A DNA stretch of 35,895 bases from Phocaeicola_A sp963643925 (lineage in GTDB: Bacteria > Bacteroidota > Bacteroidia > Bacteroidales > Bacteroidaceae), in contig CAVINS010000038.1 of the NCBI GenBank assembly GCA_963643925.1, positions 1-35,895 of the forward strand, in the 5' to 3' direction. Positions 7,058-15,900 of this stretch are shown here, in pieces. Within the stretch, counting starts at the first letter, position 1. The number at the start of each line of letters is the position of its first letter. Position numbers and translations under genes: made by a program. The notes beneath the pieces were generated by a model, which saw only the letters and a program-made list of their open reading frames with translations, was not told the DNA's origin and did no database searches.

Positions 7058-7107
7058 CCGAAGCCCAAGGGGCTGTCCGGTTCGTGGGGCAGCGCCTTGG
7101 GCTTCGG
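7058..7107. repeat. 13-bp-arm inverted repeat downstream of the GH65-like gene
   Basis: CCGAAGCCCAAGG (7058-7070) and CCTTGGGCTTCGG (7095-7107) are perfect reverse complements with a 24-nt loop. It lies 27 bp past the GH65-like stop codon. No T-run follows on the minus strand, so it is not a classical intrinsic terminator; it may stabilise the mRNA 3' end. Confidence 0.75.
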
Positions 7108-7134
7108 TTGTCAGTTGTCACAAGTCTGCTCCCG

Positions 7135-9264
7135 TTACGGCATGGGCTTCAGACCTTCCCAGCGGACGTTCCATGTGCCGTCCTTGGGGAAGCCGGGGTT
7201 CTGCACGGTGCAGCCGTCCCAGCCGGCACACATCATGGCCACGGCGGTGAGCAGGCCACCGTTGCCGGGGAGATAGATGCGCAGGCGGCCATCCTGATAG
7301 TTGTGGCCGTTCACCAGATAGGTGTTGGTGCGCTTGTCCATCAGCAGGGCACTGACGGCCTTCTCGGGCTCACCCATGCGGGCGGCGTTCATGGCGGTCA
7401 TCGGGTAGTCCCAGCCCCAGGTCTTGCCCCAGTTCCAGTTGTCCCATATCCAGTTGAGGGTGTTCTTCATGTAGTCCTCGCGGATGAGTTTGTTCATCGG
7501 CAGGATGCCTACGGAGCCCAGCACGGCCATGTGGTCGGAGGTGAAGCGGATGTCCTTGTAGGTGTCCACGGCAGTCTCGGCGGCCAGGTAGAGGTGGTCG
7601 TCGTTGTAGGCCAAGGGTGAGAGTTTGTCCACCAGCTCGTCCCACTGCAGGTTGCGCTGCATACCGCGACGCTGGCGCCACTCGTTGGCCACCTGCATGG
7701 CGTAGTGCCAGTAGGAGAGCTCGAAGGGAGGGTTCACCGTCTCGGCGGCTTTCAGCGTCTCCTGTGCGGGGATGCAGCCTTTGAGTACGTAGCGGCCCTC
7801 CATGGAGTCGTACGTGGCGAAGGAGAACATGAACTTGGCGGTCTCCTCCACCAGCTCGCCATACTTCTCGAGCACGGCCTTGTTGTCGGGATTGCTGCGG
7901 TAGATGAGCTCGGCCAGGTAGATGAGGTGGGGCTGTTGCCAGATGAGGAAGCTGCCCACCTTCGAGGGTGCCTCGGTGCCGCTGGGGTCGGTCATCTTCA
8001 TCCAGCGCACGCCTTCGAAGCCTTGGCGCTGGGCTATCTGACGGGCTACGGGCTCCACGCTCTTGTACCATCCGAGGGTGCGGTCCAGCAGGTCGGCATG
8101 GTTCCACAGGGCGAAGTGCGCCTGGTGCCACCAGATCATCTCCAGGTGGAACTTGCCGAACCATGAGTTGTAGGTCAGTCCCGTCTCCTGCGGAGGCACA
8201 CTGCCGGCGCACTGGATGGCCAACAGATATTGGCTGAGCACCACGCGGCGCTCCAGCTCCTTGGCACGCGGGTCGGTGCAGGCGGAGAAGTCCACCGCTG
8301 CGCCTTCGGTCCAGTAGCCACGCCAATGTTCGGCAGCGGCTTTCTCTGTGTCGGCAAATGTGGGGAGGGCGGAGGTCTGGGCGTCGGCAGGGCTCTCCTT
8401 CACAAACTGGGCGGCGAAGGAGAGGGTGTCGTCGGCAGGGGTCAGCGTCAGCTTGTTGTTGGCGGGCTGGGCCAGTGTGGCCGTGCCTTGCCAGCTGAGG
8501 CGCACGTAGTAGGTGGTGGCGCCCAGGGTGCGTTTCAGCAGTGCCGAGTGGCCGTCCTGCGCCACGATGTCGGTCTGGTGCTTGTCATCGCTCTGCCAGT
8601 CGCAGGCATCGTCGCTATGTGCTCCCGTAGGGTAGGGGAAGCGGAAGCAGACGGGGGTGTGGGCCGGTGAGGCGACTTCGGCGGCCACCATGTCGAGGTC
8701 GGGGTGGCAGATGGTCTTCACGGCGTAGTGGTTCTCCTTATATATAAAGGTGCTGCTGATTTCGCCCTTCCACATGTCCAGTGTCTGACGGATGTCGGTC
8801 ACCTGTTGCGGGGTGGCGTCGGGCCCGAAGTCGAAGCCGATGATGCCCAGGTGGAGGCGGTGAGGGTTCGTGCGGTACCAGTTGGCGGCGTCCTTGGCGC
8901 GTCCCGGTTCGTTGAATTGGGTGGCGTAGCGCTCCGTGTGGCCTCGGCCGAAGTCATAGTCCTTCAGCGCCTCCTCGGGTTTGAGGTTCTGGGGATTGTC
9001 GAAGCTGTGCCATCCCCACTGGCTCTGTGTGCCCAGGGGTACGCCCAGTTTGTAGGAGTCGGGGAAGGTCTGCAGGCCGGTAGCGTCCACCGTGAAGGCG
9101 AACTCGCCGTTGCCTACGGAGAGCGAGGCCAACGAGTCGATGGCGGTCACCTGCGGATTGTTGCGCGTCACCAGGGCCTCACGGTCGATGGGAGCCTGTT
9201 TGGGCGAACTGCACGCGGCCAGCAGGCAGGCGCCCGTGAAGGCCATAATGAAATTCTGTTTCAT
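7135..9264 (-). CDS. GH65-like (alpha/alpha)6-barrel glycoside hydrolase lipoprotein
   Basis: 709 residues with a lipoprotein signal ending LLAAC (Cys18). Residues ~48-95 contain SVGNGEFAFTVDATGLQTFP and GTQSQWGWHS. The catalytic half contains TYNSWFGKFHLEMIWWH (~364-380), KVGSFLIWQQPHLIYLAELIY (~435-455), IPAQETLKAAETVNPPFELSYWH (~498-520) and a C-terminal YLPGNGGLLTAVAMMCAGWDG. This layout, an N-terminal beta domain followed by a six-hairpin barrel, matches exported Bacteroidetes GH65-type proteins, some of which act on alpha-linked glucosides such as kojibiose. Glu502 (PAQE) is a candidate general acid by position; this is inference. It is divergent from the AraC regulator and shares its intergenic control region, so regulation by it is likely. 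The substrate is unknown. Confidence 0.7.
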   Translation of the reverse strand: MKQNFIMAFTGACLLAACSSPKQAPIDREALVTRNNPQVTAIDSLASLSVGNGEFAFTVDATGLQTFPDSYKLGVPLGTQSQWGWHSFDNPQNLKPEEALKDYDFGRGHTERYATQFNEPGRAKDAANWYRTNPHRLHLGIIGFDFGPDATPQQVTDIRQTLDMWKGEISSTFIYKENHYAVKTICHPDLDMVAAEVASPAHTPVCFRFPYPTGAHSDDACDWQSDDKHQTDIVAQDGHSALLKRTLGATTYYVRLSWQGTATLAQPANNKLTLTPADDTLSFAAQFVKESPADAQTSALPTFADTEKAAAEHWRGYWTEGAAVDFSACTDPRAKELERRVVLSQYLLAIQCAGSVPPQETGLTYNSWFGKFHLEMIWWHQAHFALWNHADLLDRTLGWYKSVEPVARQIAQRQGFEGVRWMKMTDPSGTEAPSKVGSFLIWQQPHLIYLAELIYRSNPDNKAVLEKYGELVEETAKFMFSFATYDSMEGRYVLKGCIPAQETLKAAETVNPPFELSYWHYAMQVANEWRQRRGMQRNLQWDELVDKLSPLAYNDDHLYLAAETAVDTYKDIRFTSDHMAVLGSVGILPMNKLIREDYMKNTLNWIWDNWNWGKTWGWDYPMTAMNAARMGEPEKAVSALLMDKRTNTYLVNGHNYQDGRLRIYLPGNGGLLTAVAMMCAGWDGCTVQNPGFPKDGTWNVRWEGLKPMP

Positions 9265-9311
9265 ACGTTTCCAATGGTTTTAGAGTTCTGTAATATGTTT
9301 CAAAAGTTTGC

Positions 9312-9356
9312 GTCCTCGCGCCTGTTCGGGTGAGGACCATTCAGGGCACGAAGATA
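9312..9356 (-). promoter_or_regulatory. Possible promoter and leader hairpin of the GH65-like gene
   Basis: TATCTTCG on the minus strand (9349-9356) differs from TAnnTTTG at one position, as expected for an activator-dependent promoter. The transcribed leader would contain a hairpin with arms GTCCTC (9312-9317) and GAGGAC (9332-9337). Confidence 0.4.
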
Positions 9357-9417
9357 GTGGGTTTTGACGAGAAACCCCTCACCACGGGTCGTTATTCTGC
9401 TTATATTCACCTCGTGC

Positions 9418-9451
9418 GGACGAAATTCCATTCATTTGGACGGAATTCTAT
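9418..9451 (+). promoter_or_regulatory. Putative AraC-type operator: two direct repeats 20 bp apart
   Basis: GGACGAAATTCCAT (9418-9431) and GGACGGAATTCTAT (9438-9451) match at 12 of 14 positions, with starts 20 bp apart, about two helical turns. Tandem direct repeats at such spacing are the usual binding sites of AraC-family regulators. The site lies between the divergent GH65-like and AraC genes. It ends 22 bp upstream of the AraC -7 element, so it abuts its -33 region, and is about 60 bp upstream of the likely GH65 -7 element. Confidence 0.6.
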
Positions 9452-9473
9452 GGTGCGGGATGAGGCATTGCAG

Positions 9474-9481
9474 TAGCTTTG
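9474..9481 (+). promoter_or_regulatory. -7 promoter element of the AraC regulator gene
   Basis: TAGCTTTG matches TAnnTTTG, 24 bp upstream of ATG 9506. Because it overlaps the in-frame TTG at 9479, that TTG cannot be the translation start. Confidence 0.55.
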
Positions 9482-9505
9482 CCTCCGTTAACTAATGAAA
9501 CGCCT

Positions 9506-10519
9506 ATGAGACCAAAGTTTATTTTATCGGACAGCATGCCCGTGGCCCAGATGGGGAACCTCCCCTTGCAACGGATGGATGGCAACCCGCGGCAGTGCCA
9601 GGCAGGCAGGCAGGGCCCGGGTTCCGTCACGGAGTACGAGGCGACAGCGGACAGCAGCCTGCCGCTCGGCATCTATGTGAGGACGGTGGGACAGAAGACC
9701 GGCAAGCCCCTGTGCAACGGGGTGAACCCGCTGAAGAGCGGCCAGCCCGCCGGACGGAGGATGATGGAAGAAGGTTTCCGCACCACAGACTACCGGCTGA
9801 TATACGTCACCCAAGGCGAGGGAGAGGCCATGCTCCGCAGCGACGAGTCCAGCAAGAAGCTCCGGAGCGGGAGTCTGATATGGCTGATGCCCGGACAATG
9901 GTATGCCTACACACGCGACAAATCCACGGACTGGAACGAATACGCCATCAACTTCAACGGCGACCTGATAGGTTCGCTGATACAAGGGTCGCCGCTGGAA
10001 CATGGCAGCGGCATCTTCGAGGTGGGCTTCATCAGCGATTGGGTGAACCTCTACATGCAGGCCATGGAGACGGCGCGCCACCGGAAGACGGGACACGAGG
10101 TGCACCTCTCGGGCATCTTGCTCCACCTGCTGGGCAGTGTGCTGTCGGTGCTGAAGGAGCGCGAGGACTGCCAGGACGCCATGCGCCAGAAGATGGAGAA
10201 GGCGAAGATACTGATGAACGAGAACCTCTGTTCCAACATCGACATGCGGCAGCTGGCCTCCATGGTGGGCCTCAGTTACTCGTGGTTTCGCAAGACGTTC
10301 AAGGAATATGTGGGCGTGGCCCCGGCGCGCTACTTCTCCGAACTGAAGATTCAGCGGGTGAAGCAGATGCTGGAGCACGACCCCAACCTCTCCATCAAAG
10401 AGCTGATCTACAGCTTCGGCTACACGTCGACGGACAACTTCTACGACAGCTTCAAGCGGTTCACCGGCTACCCTCCGGGGCAGTACCGCAAGATGATAAT
10501 GGAAAAAAGAAGCGCATAA
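9506..10519 (+). CDS. AraC-family transcriptional regulator
   Basis: 337 residues from ATG at 9506. The N-terminal ~190 residues carry a cupin-like AraC ligand-binding domain (TTDYRLIYVTQGEGEAML, GSLIWLMPGQWYAY). The C-terminal ~100 residues are a double helix-turn-helix: IDMRQLASMVGLSYSWFRKT, then LSIKELIYSFGYTSTDNFYD ending in the signature FKRFTGYPPGQYRK. It probably senses a soluble ligand, plausibly a sugar released by the neighbouring enzyme, and binds the direct repeats at 9418-9451 to control the divergent GH65-like gene and itself. Control of the susCD pair, encoded convergently beyond it, is inference. An intrinsic terminator-like hairpin follows at 10551. Confidence 0.92.
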   Translation: MRPKFILSDSMPVAQMGNLPLQRMDGNPRQCQAGRQGPGSVTEYEATADSSLPLGIYVRTVGQKTGKPLCNGVNPLKSGQPAGRRMMEEGFRTTDYRLIYVTQGEGEAMLRSDESSKKLRSGSLIWLMPGQWYAYTRDKSTDWNEYAINFNGDLIGSLIQGSPLEHGSGIFEVGFISDWVNLYMQAMETARHRKTGHEVHLSGILLHLLGSVLSVLKEREDCQDAMRQKMEKAKILMNENLCSNIDMRQLASMVGLSYSWFRKTFKEYVGVAPARYFSELKIQRVKQMLEHDPNLSIKELIYSFGYTSTDNFYDSFKRFTGYPPGQYRKMIMEKRSA

Positions 10520-10550
10520 TCACATATAACTACATTATGTTAAACAAACA

Positions 10551-10612
10551 CCACGGGAGGACACCAATTTTGTTGGGACAACAAGGCTGGCGTTCTCCCG
10601 TGGATTCTTTTT
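10551..10612 (+). terminator. Intrinsic terminator of the AraC gene
   Basis: Outer arms CCACGGGAG (10551-10559) and CTCCCGTGG (10595-10603) are perfect reverse complements and are followed by ATTCTTTTT. An inner hairpin TTGTTG-GGA-CAACAA lies at 10570-10584. Confidence 0.75.
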
Positions 10613-10628
10613 GCATCTGCCGTACGAA

Positions 10629-10728
10629 GGCAATGTACGCAGGGACGAAAACAATCGATTGTATAAGCCAAAACAATCGATTGTATAGGGCCAAACAATC
10701 GATTGTCTTGGCCGAAACAATCGTTCGC
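10629..10728. repeat. 22-bp-period array of the palindrome ACAATCGATTGT
   Basis: The perfect 12-bp palindrome ACAATCGATTGT occurs at 10651-10662, 10673-10684 and 10695-10706. A half copy ACAATCG starts at 10717 and a degenerate copy may start at 10629, all exactly 22 bp apart. The 10-bp spacers are related to one another (ATAAGCCAAA, ATAGGGCCAA, CTTGGCCGAA). The array lies between the convergent AraC and susD genes, so it is not at a promoter of either flanking gene. Confidence 0.9.
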
Positions 10729-10777
10729 CTCCTTCCACTGGCAGATTCAAGCCGATGGTCAGGCCCTGCCCGAAAAC

Positions 10778-10830
10778 AGGAAGTCCAGGCTCCGGTCTAT
10801 TCTGCTAGACCCGAACCTGGACTTGTCCTT
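10778..10830 (-). terminator. Terminator of the susC-susD operon
   Basis: Arms AAGTCCAGG (10781-10789) and CCTGGACTT (10816-10824) enclose a second stem GGTCT/AGACC (10794-10798, 10807-10811). On the minus strand the stem is followed by CCTGTTTTC. It lies about 30 bp past the susD stop codon. Confidence 0.65.
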
Positions 10831-10856
10831 TATCTATTACCCTAAAAACTGTATGA

Positions 10857-12962
10857 TCAATAGCCAGGGTTCTGCCATGCGGCCTTCTGCTCGTCGGACA
10901 GGTTGGTACCGTCCTCGTTGAGCAGACCGTCGATGAACGTCTGCGGGATAGGACGCAGCTCGTGCTTGCCCTCCTGGAAGTTGCCCAGCGCAGCCTCCGG
11001 GTGGAAGGCTTTGTAGCGGAGAGCCAGTGTACCTGTGCGTGACAGTGTCTCCCAACGCATCCACTCACCGGCCAGCTCACGTGTACGCTCGTTGAGGATG
11101 AAGTTCAGCGCGCGGTCGTAGTCGGATGTCACACCCAACTTCGCCATCACAGCCTCGTCCTCGGCCGGCAGGTTGTTGGGGAAGCTCTTCAGCTTCAGGT
11201 CCGAAGCCTCGGTGGTGACTGCCACTGTCGGGTTGGAGAGGTAGTAGGTGTTCATGTTGAGGTTGGTGTTGTCGTAGAGGTCTTGCTTTGTCGCGTAGTT
11301 GGTGTTGTTCTCGAAAGCACAGCAACCGTCGATGAAGTAAGAGCGGTTCTCGCCGGATTTCCACTGAGCGCGCTCACGCAACACGTTGATGTCGGCCATG
11401 GCCTTGGCATACTCGCCCTGACGCACGTAGCACTCGGCACGCACCAGGTAGGTCTCGCCCAAGCGGGCCATCGTCACGTCGCGGAAGCTGTTCTGCGAAC
11501 CGTCGCTGGTGATGGCGCCTGACACGGTCTTGCAGAGCGAAGCGAAGAAGTTGCAACGAGCCAGGTTGTCAGAGGTCTTGAAGGTAGGCTGCACGTACGT
11601 TCCGTTCTGATAGAGGATGGACGAGCAGGGCACCCACTGTCCTGTCCTGGAGGTCAGCGAGCCGCTGGTTTGTGTCTGGCGTGCGCTCTTCGACCATTCG
11701 GGCAGACGGCCTGCGTCGTCGCGGAAGGTCGGACTCTGATTGACAGCGCCGAACTTATAGGAGTCGTAGGTGTGGTCGTCCTTCGTGTTCAGAATCATGA
11801 TGATGGCAGGGTCGCCAAGGGTGACACCGTTGTCGCCGGCTGCCTTGCCGTTGTTGCCATACACGGTGCGGAACGATTTCCACAGACGCGCATCGTTCAC
11901 GTGGTCGAATACGCCATAGGTATACTCCGTAGGCATACAGCGCTGGAAGTCCTTGCCACCGGTCACCATACCACGTTTCACATAGCCGCCGGAGTAGTTG
12001 CTGAACTGGCTGTTGAACATGTGCAGCGCCTGGTTGCCGTAACGTCCTTTGGTATTGGAATCGCTGTTGTGTGTAGCCGCCATCAGGATTTCGTTGGATT
12101 CCTCCAACGGGCAGTCCACGTCGGTCCAGTTGTTGAACAGGTTGTTGTAGTCCTTCTCCAGCGAGCGTGCGCCGATGGCGTACGAACAGGCCTGGATGGC
12201 CTCTGTCAGGTCAGCCTCTTTGTAGGAGGAGTTCCACGATGCGTTGCGCTCGGAGCAACGGAACAGCAAGGCTTTGGCCAACCAGTGGGCGGCGGTGGCC
12301 TTGGTCCACGTCATGCCGTGTCCGTAGGTGAACTCTTCGCCTTCGAACAGGTTGTAGGCCTGGCGGAAGTCGCTGATGACCTGTTCCCAGCACTCTTCGG
12401 GAGTGGAGCGTTGGAAGGAGCGGACCACACCCGACACAGGCTCGGTCTGCAGCACCACGGCACCATAGAAGGCGGTCAGTGTGTAGAAGTCGAGGCCGCG
12501 GGAGAGGTAGGCGTGAGCCAAGCAGCGTTTGCGCACCTTCTCGTCGGTAATCTTGTCGGCGTTGGCGATGATGGTGTTGGCCGAGGAGACTCCGAAGTAC
12601 ATCTCGTCCCACCAGGCACCGGCCGTACAGGTGTTTCCGTTCACGGTCTGCACCGCGGGCGAGAGTCGGTAGTCGTAGGTGTTCCACATCTCGTTGTCCA
12701 CCGCGTTGCCGGCTGTCCACTCGTCGGTACCCAGCAGGGTGAAGGCATTGCCATGGTCGTAGCCGAAGCGCCAGCGCAAGTGTCCGTAGAGTGAAATCGT
12801 AAGGGCCTCGAGTCCCTCGGCGGTTTCGAAGTATTCGGTAGAGAATTTGGTTGTCAGTTCCTCGTCGAGGAAATCGCTCGAGCAGGATGTAACGCTTGTA
12901 CCGAGGCAAGACGCTATGCCCAGAGCGCAGAAACCATTAAGTATGTATTTATTGAATTTCAT
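10857..12962 (-). CDS. RagB/SusD-family nutrient-binding lipoprotein (first Sus pair)
   Basis: 701 residues. Signal peptide and lipobox around VTSC (Cys27), followed by the family-typical SSDFLDEE. Helical TPR-like segments with SusD motifs follow (YLSRGLDFYTLTAFYGAVVLQTEP; RLGETYLVRAECYVRQGEYAKAMADINVLRERAQ; ILNERTRELAGEWMRWETLSRTG), and the C-terminus is LRPIPQTFIDGLLNEDGTN. SusD proteins lie on the outer face of the outer membrane and cap the SusC barrel, binding glycans or other oligomers. The gene follows its susC partner by 31 bp in the same operon. It is longer than typical SusD proteins (500-600 aa), suggesting a bulky substrate. A terminator follows directly. Confidence 0.93.
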   Translation of the reverse strand: MKFNKYILNGFCALGIASCLGTSVTSCSSDFLDEELTTKFSTEYFETAEGLEALTISLYGHLRWRFGYDHGNAFTLLGTDEWTAGNAVDNEMWNTYDYRLSPAVQTVNGNTCTAGAWWDEMYFGVSSANTIIANADKITDEKVRKRCLAHAYLSRGLDFYTLTAFYGAVVLQTEPVSGVVRSFQRSTPEECWEQVISDFRQAYNLFEGEEFTYGHGMTWTKATAAHWLAKALLFRCSERNASWNSSYKEADLTEAIQACSYAIGARSLEKDYNNLFNNWTDVDCPLEESNEILMAATHNSDSNTKGRYGNQALHMFNSQFSNYSGGYVKRGMVTGGKDFQRCMPTEYTYGVFDHVNDARLWKSFRTVYGNNGKAAGDNGVTLGDPAIIMILNTKDDHTYDSYKFGAVNQSPTFRDDAGRLPEWSKSARQTQTSGSLTSRTGQWVPCSSILYQNGTYVQPTFKTSDNLARCNFFASLCKTVSGAITSDGSQNSFRDVTMARLGETYLVRAECYVRQGEYAKAMADINVLRERAQWKSGENRSYFIDGCCAFENNTNYATKQDLYDNTNLNMNTYYLSNPTVAVTTEASDLKLKSFPNNLPAEDEAVMAKLGVTSDYDRALNFILNERTRELAGEWMRWETLSRTGTLALRYKAFHPEAALGNFQEGKHELRPIPQTFIDGLLNEDGTNLSDEQKAAWQNPGY

Positions 12963-12993
12963 GACTTATCTGTTTAAAGTTTACAATCGTTTG

Positions 12994-15900
12994 TTAGAAG
13001 CCAATCTCCAGACCGAACACGAAGCTGCGGTTGTAGTAGGTCTTGCCGGTGTCGAGGTCATATCCGTCCACCGAGTTGTAGAGGTTGAACGGGTTGGTGC
13101 ACTGTGCGTAGACCTTGAGGTTCTTCAGCGAAACTTTCTTGAGCATGCTGCTGGGGAAGGTGTATCCGAGCGAGATGTTGCGCATCTTCAGGAACGAGGC
13201 GCTCTTGTAGCCCAGGTAGCTGCAATAGGTATCGCCCGAGCCGCTGGCGGCCATGGCCAGGATAGGTTTCTGATAGGCGGCGCCGGTGTTCTCGGGTGTC
13301 CAGTAGTCTATCTGCATCTGGTTGGCTGTGGCGCTCTCCGACTGTCCGCCGGTGCTGAAGGTGTAGCCCATGCGGCCTACAATCTGGCAGCTCAGTTCGA
13401 AGTTCTTGTAGGTGAAGGCGTTGCTCCAGCCGAGTGTCCAGTTGGGCTGTTTGTTGCCCAGGATGACGCGGTCGTCGTTGGGGTCGAGCTTGTAGTCGCC
13501 GTTCATGTCGACCATGCGCACTTTTCCCGGTTCGAATTTGTATCCGTTGGCGTTCCATTTCGCCATCTCGGTCTGGTCTTCGGGGGTGTCCTGCCAGAGG
13601 CCGTCGGCTTTGTAGCCATAGTAGACGCTCATCTGCTCGCCGATGAACCACGAGTTGTCCACCATGTCGTTCTTGCCGTATGCCAGCTCCTCGATCTTGT
13701 CCTTCTGGTAAGCCACGTTGAAGGTGGACTCCCATGTGAAGCCGTTGCTCAGCATCACGGGGATGGCGTTGAGTGTCAGCTCAATACCTTTGTTGGAGGT
13801 CTTGCCCACGTTGGCGATGGTCGTCGCGTAGCCGGTCAGCGAGGGGATGGACATGGACATCAGGAGGTCTTTGGTTGTAGAGGTGTAGATATCAATCTGT
13901 CCGCCCAAGCGGTTCTTCAGGAAGCTGAAGTCGATACCGAAGTTCCACTGTGTGGTCTTCTCCCAACCGAGGTTGGTGTTGGCCATGGTCACACCGTTGG
14001 AGCTCATGTTCACGTAGTAGGGCTCGTTGGTGGTGTAGGCGTGGAGGTTGGTTCCGTTCATGCCTGGCACGTAGATGGAGGTGATATCGCCTTTGGTGGT
14101 GTAGGGGCTCACACCGGCGTTGCCCGTGGTACCCACACCGAGACGTACCTTCAGGTTGTCGATCCACTCCACGTCCTTCAGGAACTCTTCCTGGTTGATG
14201 CGCCATCCGATGGCTGCCGATGGGAAGAAGTCCCACTTGTTGCCTTCGGCCAGCTGAGAGGCGCCGTCCCAACGACCGGAAACGGTCAACAGGTAGCGGT
14301 CGGCGAAGCCGTAGTTCAAGCGTACCATGTAGGACTGCAGCTGGCGCTCGGTCAGTCCTGTGCCCACGCCGAGGGCCTGTGTGTTGTTGGTCTTGTCCAC
14401 GGTGCCGAAGGCGTTCCACAGATAGGAGTCCTTGTCCAATGCGTTGGCGCTGATGCTGGTGGTCTCGATGTTCCAGGCGGAAGCCGAGTGGAGCAATGTG
14501 GCTCCGAGTTTATGTTTGCCGAACGTGCGGTTGTACATGATCATGTTGTCCAACGTCCACGAGAAGTCGCGCTGCTCCTGTTTTCTGGCGTAGTTGTTGC
14601 CTTCGGTGCCGTCGGAATTGACTTTGTAGGATGAGTATCCGTCGATGAAGTCACCCTGGCGGTAGTAGCGGAAGTCGGGACCGTACTGTATCTTGTACTG
14701 CAGTCCTTCGAGGGGTTTCCACATCTCGCCGAAGTTGAGGGTGGCTGAGAAGGAAGCGAGGATACGGTAGGTCTGGCGCTCGGAGATGTTGTGGTCTATC
14801 TCGTCCTTGATGGAGTAGATGCCCGACTCACCGCCGGGGTAGGTTATCTTGTTGCCGTCGGCATCGTACATGGGCGACATGCGGAACATGTTCTTCGCAG
14901 CGCCGTAGATGGCATCGGGGATGGAGCCCGAACGGCCTCCCAGTGTAGACACGCCATAGTCCTGGTATGCGTAGGTGCCGTTCATCGTGGCGTTCATCGT
15001 GAACCACTTCGTCGGGGTGATGTTCACGCCCAGGCGGGCTGTGTAGCGCTCATATTCCTGGCCCTTCTGTGTACCTTGGTTGCTCAGGTAACCGAACGAT
15101 CCGCTGGCGCTCAGCTTGTCCGTACCGCCGCTGGCGCTCAATGTGTGCTCGTGAGAGATGGCTGTGCGGAGCACGTCGCCCGTCCAGTCGTAGTCGATTA
15201 CTTTGGAAGCGTCCCATGTGCCGCTGGCCCAACCGCGCATCACGTTGTCGTGTGTGGCGTTCTCGTCGAGGGCGGTGAGGAACAGCTGGTCGTCGGCCTC
15301 ACGGTTAGGTGTGGTAGGATAGACCAGGTTGCCGTTGGCATCCTTATACTCGCCCACGTTGTAGGCAGCCCAGCGCTTGAACTGGATGAAGTCGGCAGCG
15401 CTCATCGAGGGAGACTCGTCGTGCAGCGTGGAGACGGTCAGCGAACCGGAGTAGTTCAGAGTGAACTGGCCCGACTTGCCTTGCTTGGTGGTCACCAGGA
15501 TGACGCCGTTGGCACCACGCGAACCATAGATGGCCGTTGCGGAAGCATCCTTCAGGATGTCGATGCTCTCGATGTCGCGCGGGTTGAGGCTCTCGATGCC
15601 GGATGATGACATCAAAGGCACACCGTCGACCACGTAGAGCGGAGAGTTGGTGGCTGTCAGTGAGCGGGTACCACGGATGTAGATGCTGCCCAACGTACCC
15701 GGACGCTCGCTGGTGGTGATGTCCACACCGGCTGCCTTACCCTGCAATGCCTCGAAGGCGTTGCTCACGGGGCGTGCCTGCAGCTGCTCGGCACCGACGT
15801 TGGTCAGGGCACCTGTCACGTCGCTCTTCTTCTGAACACCGTAACCTACCACCACCAACTCGTCGAGCAGTTCGGTAGCGTCCTGCAGCGTCACCTTCAG

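Noticed and set aside
10629..10728. CRISPR array
   Set aside because: The unit is 22 bp, the spacers are 10 bp and similar to one another, and no cas genes are present.
12847..14634. Long plus-strand open frame opposite the first susC/susD
   Set aside because: Antisense shadow of a GC-rich coding region with Val/Gly/His-biased composition; the minus-strand genes have complete domains.
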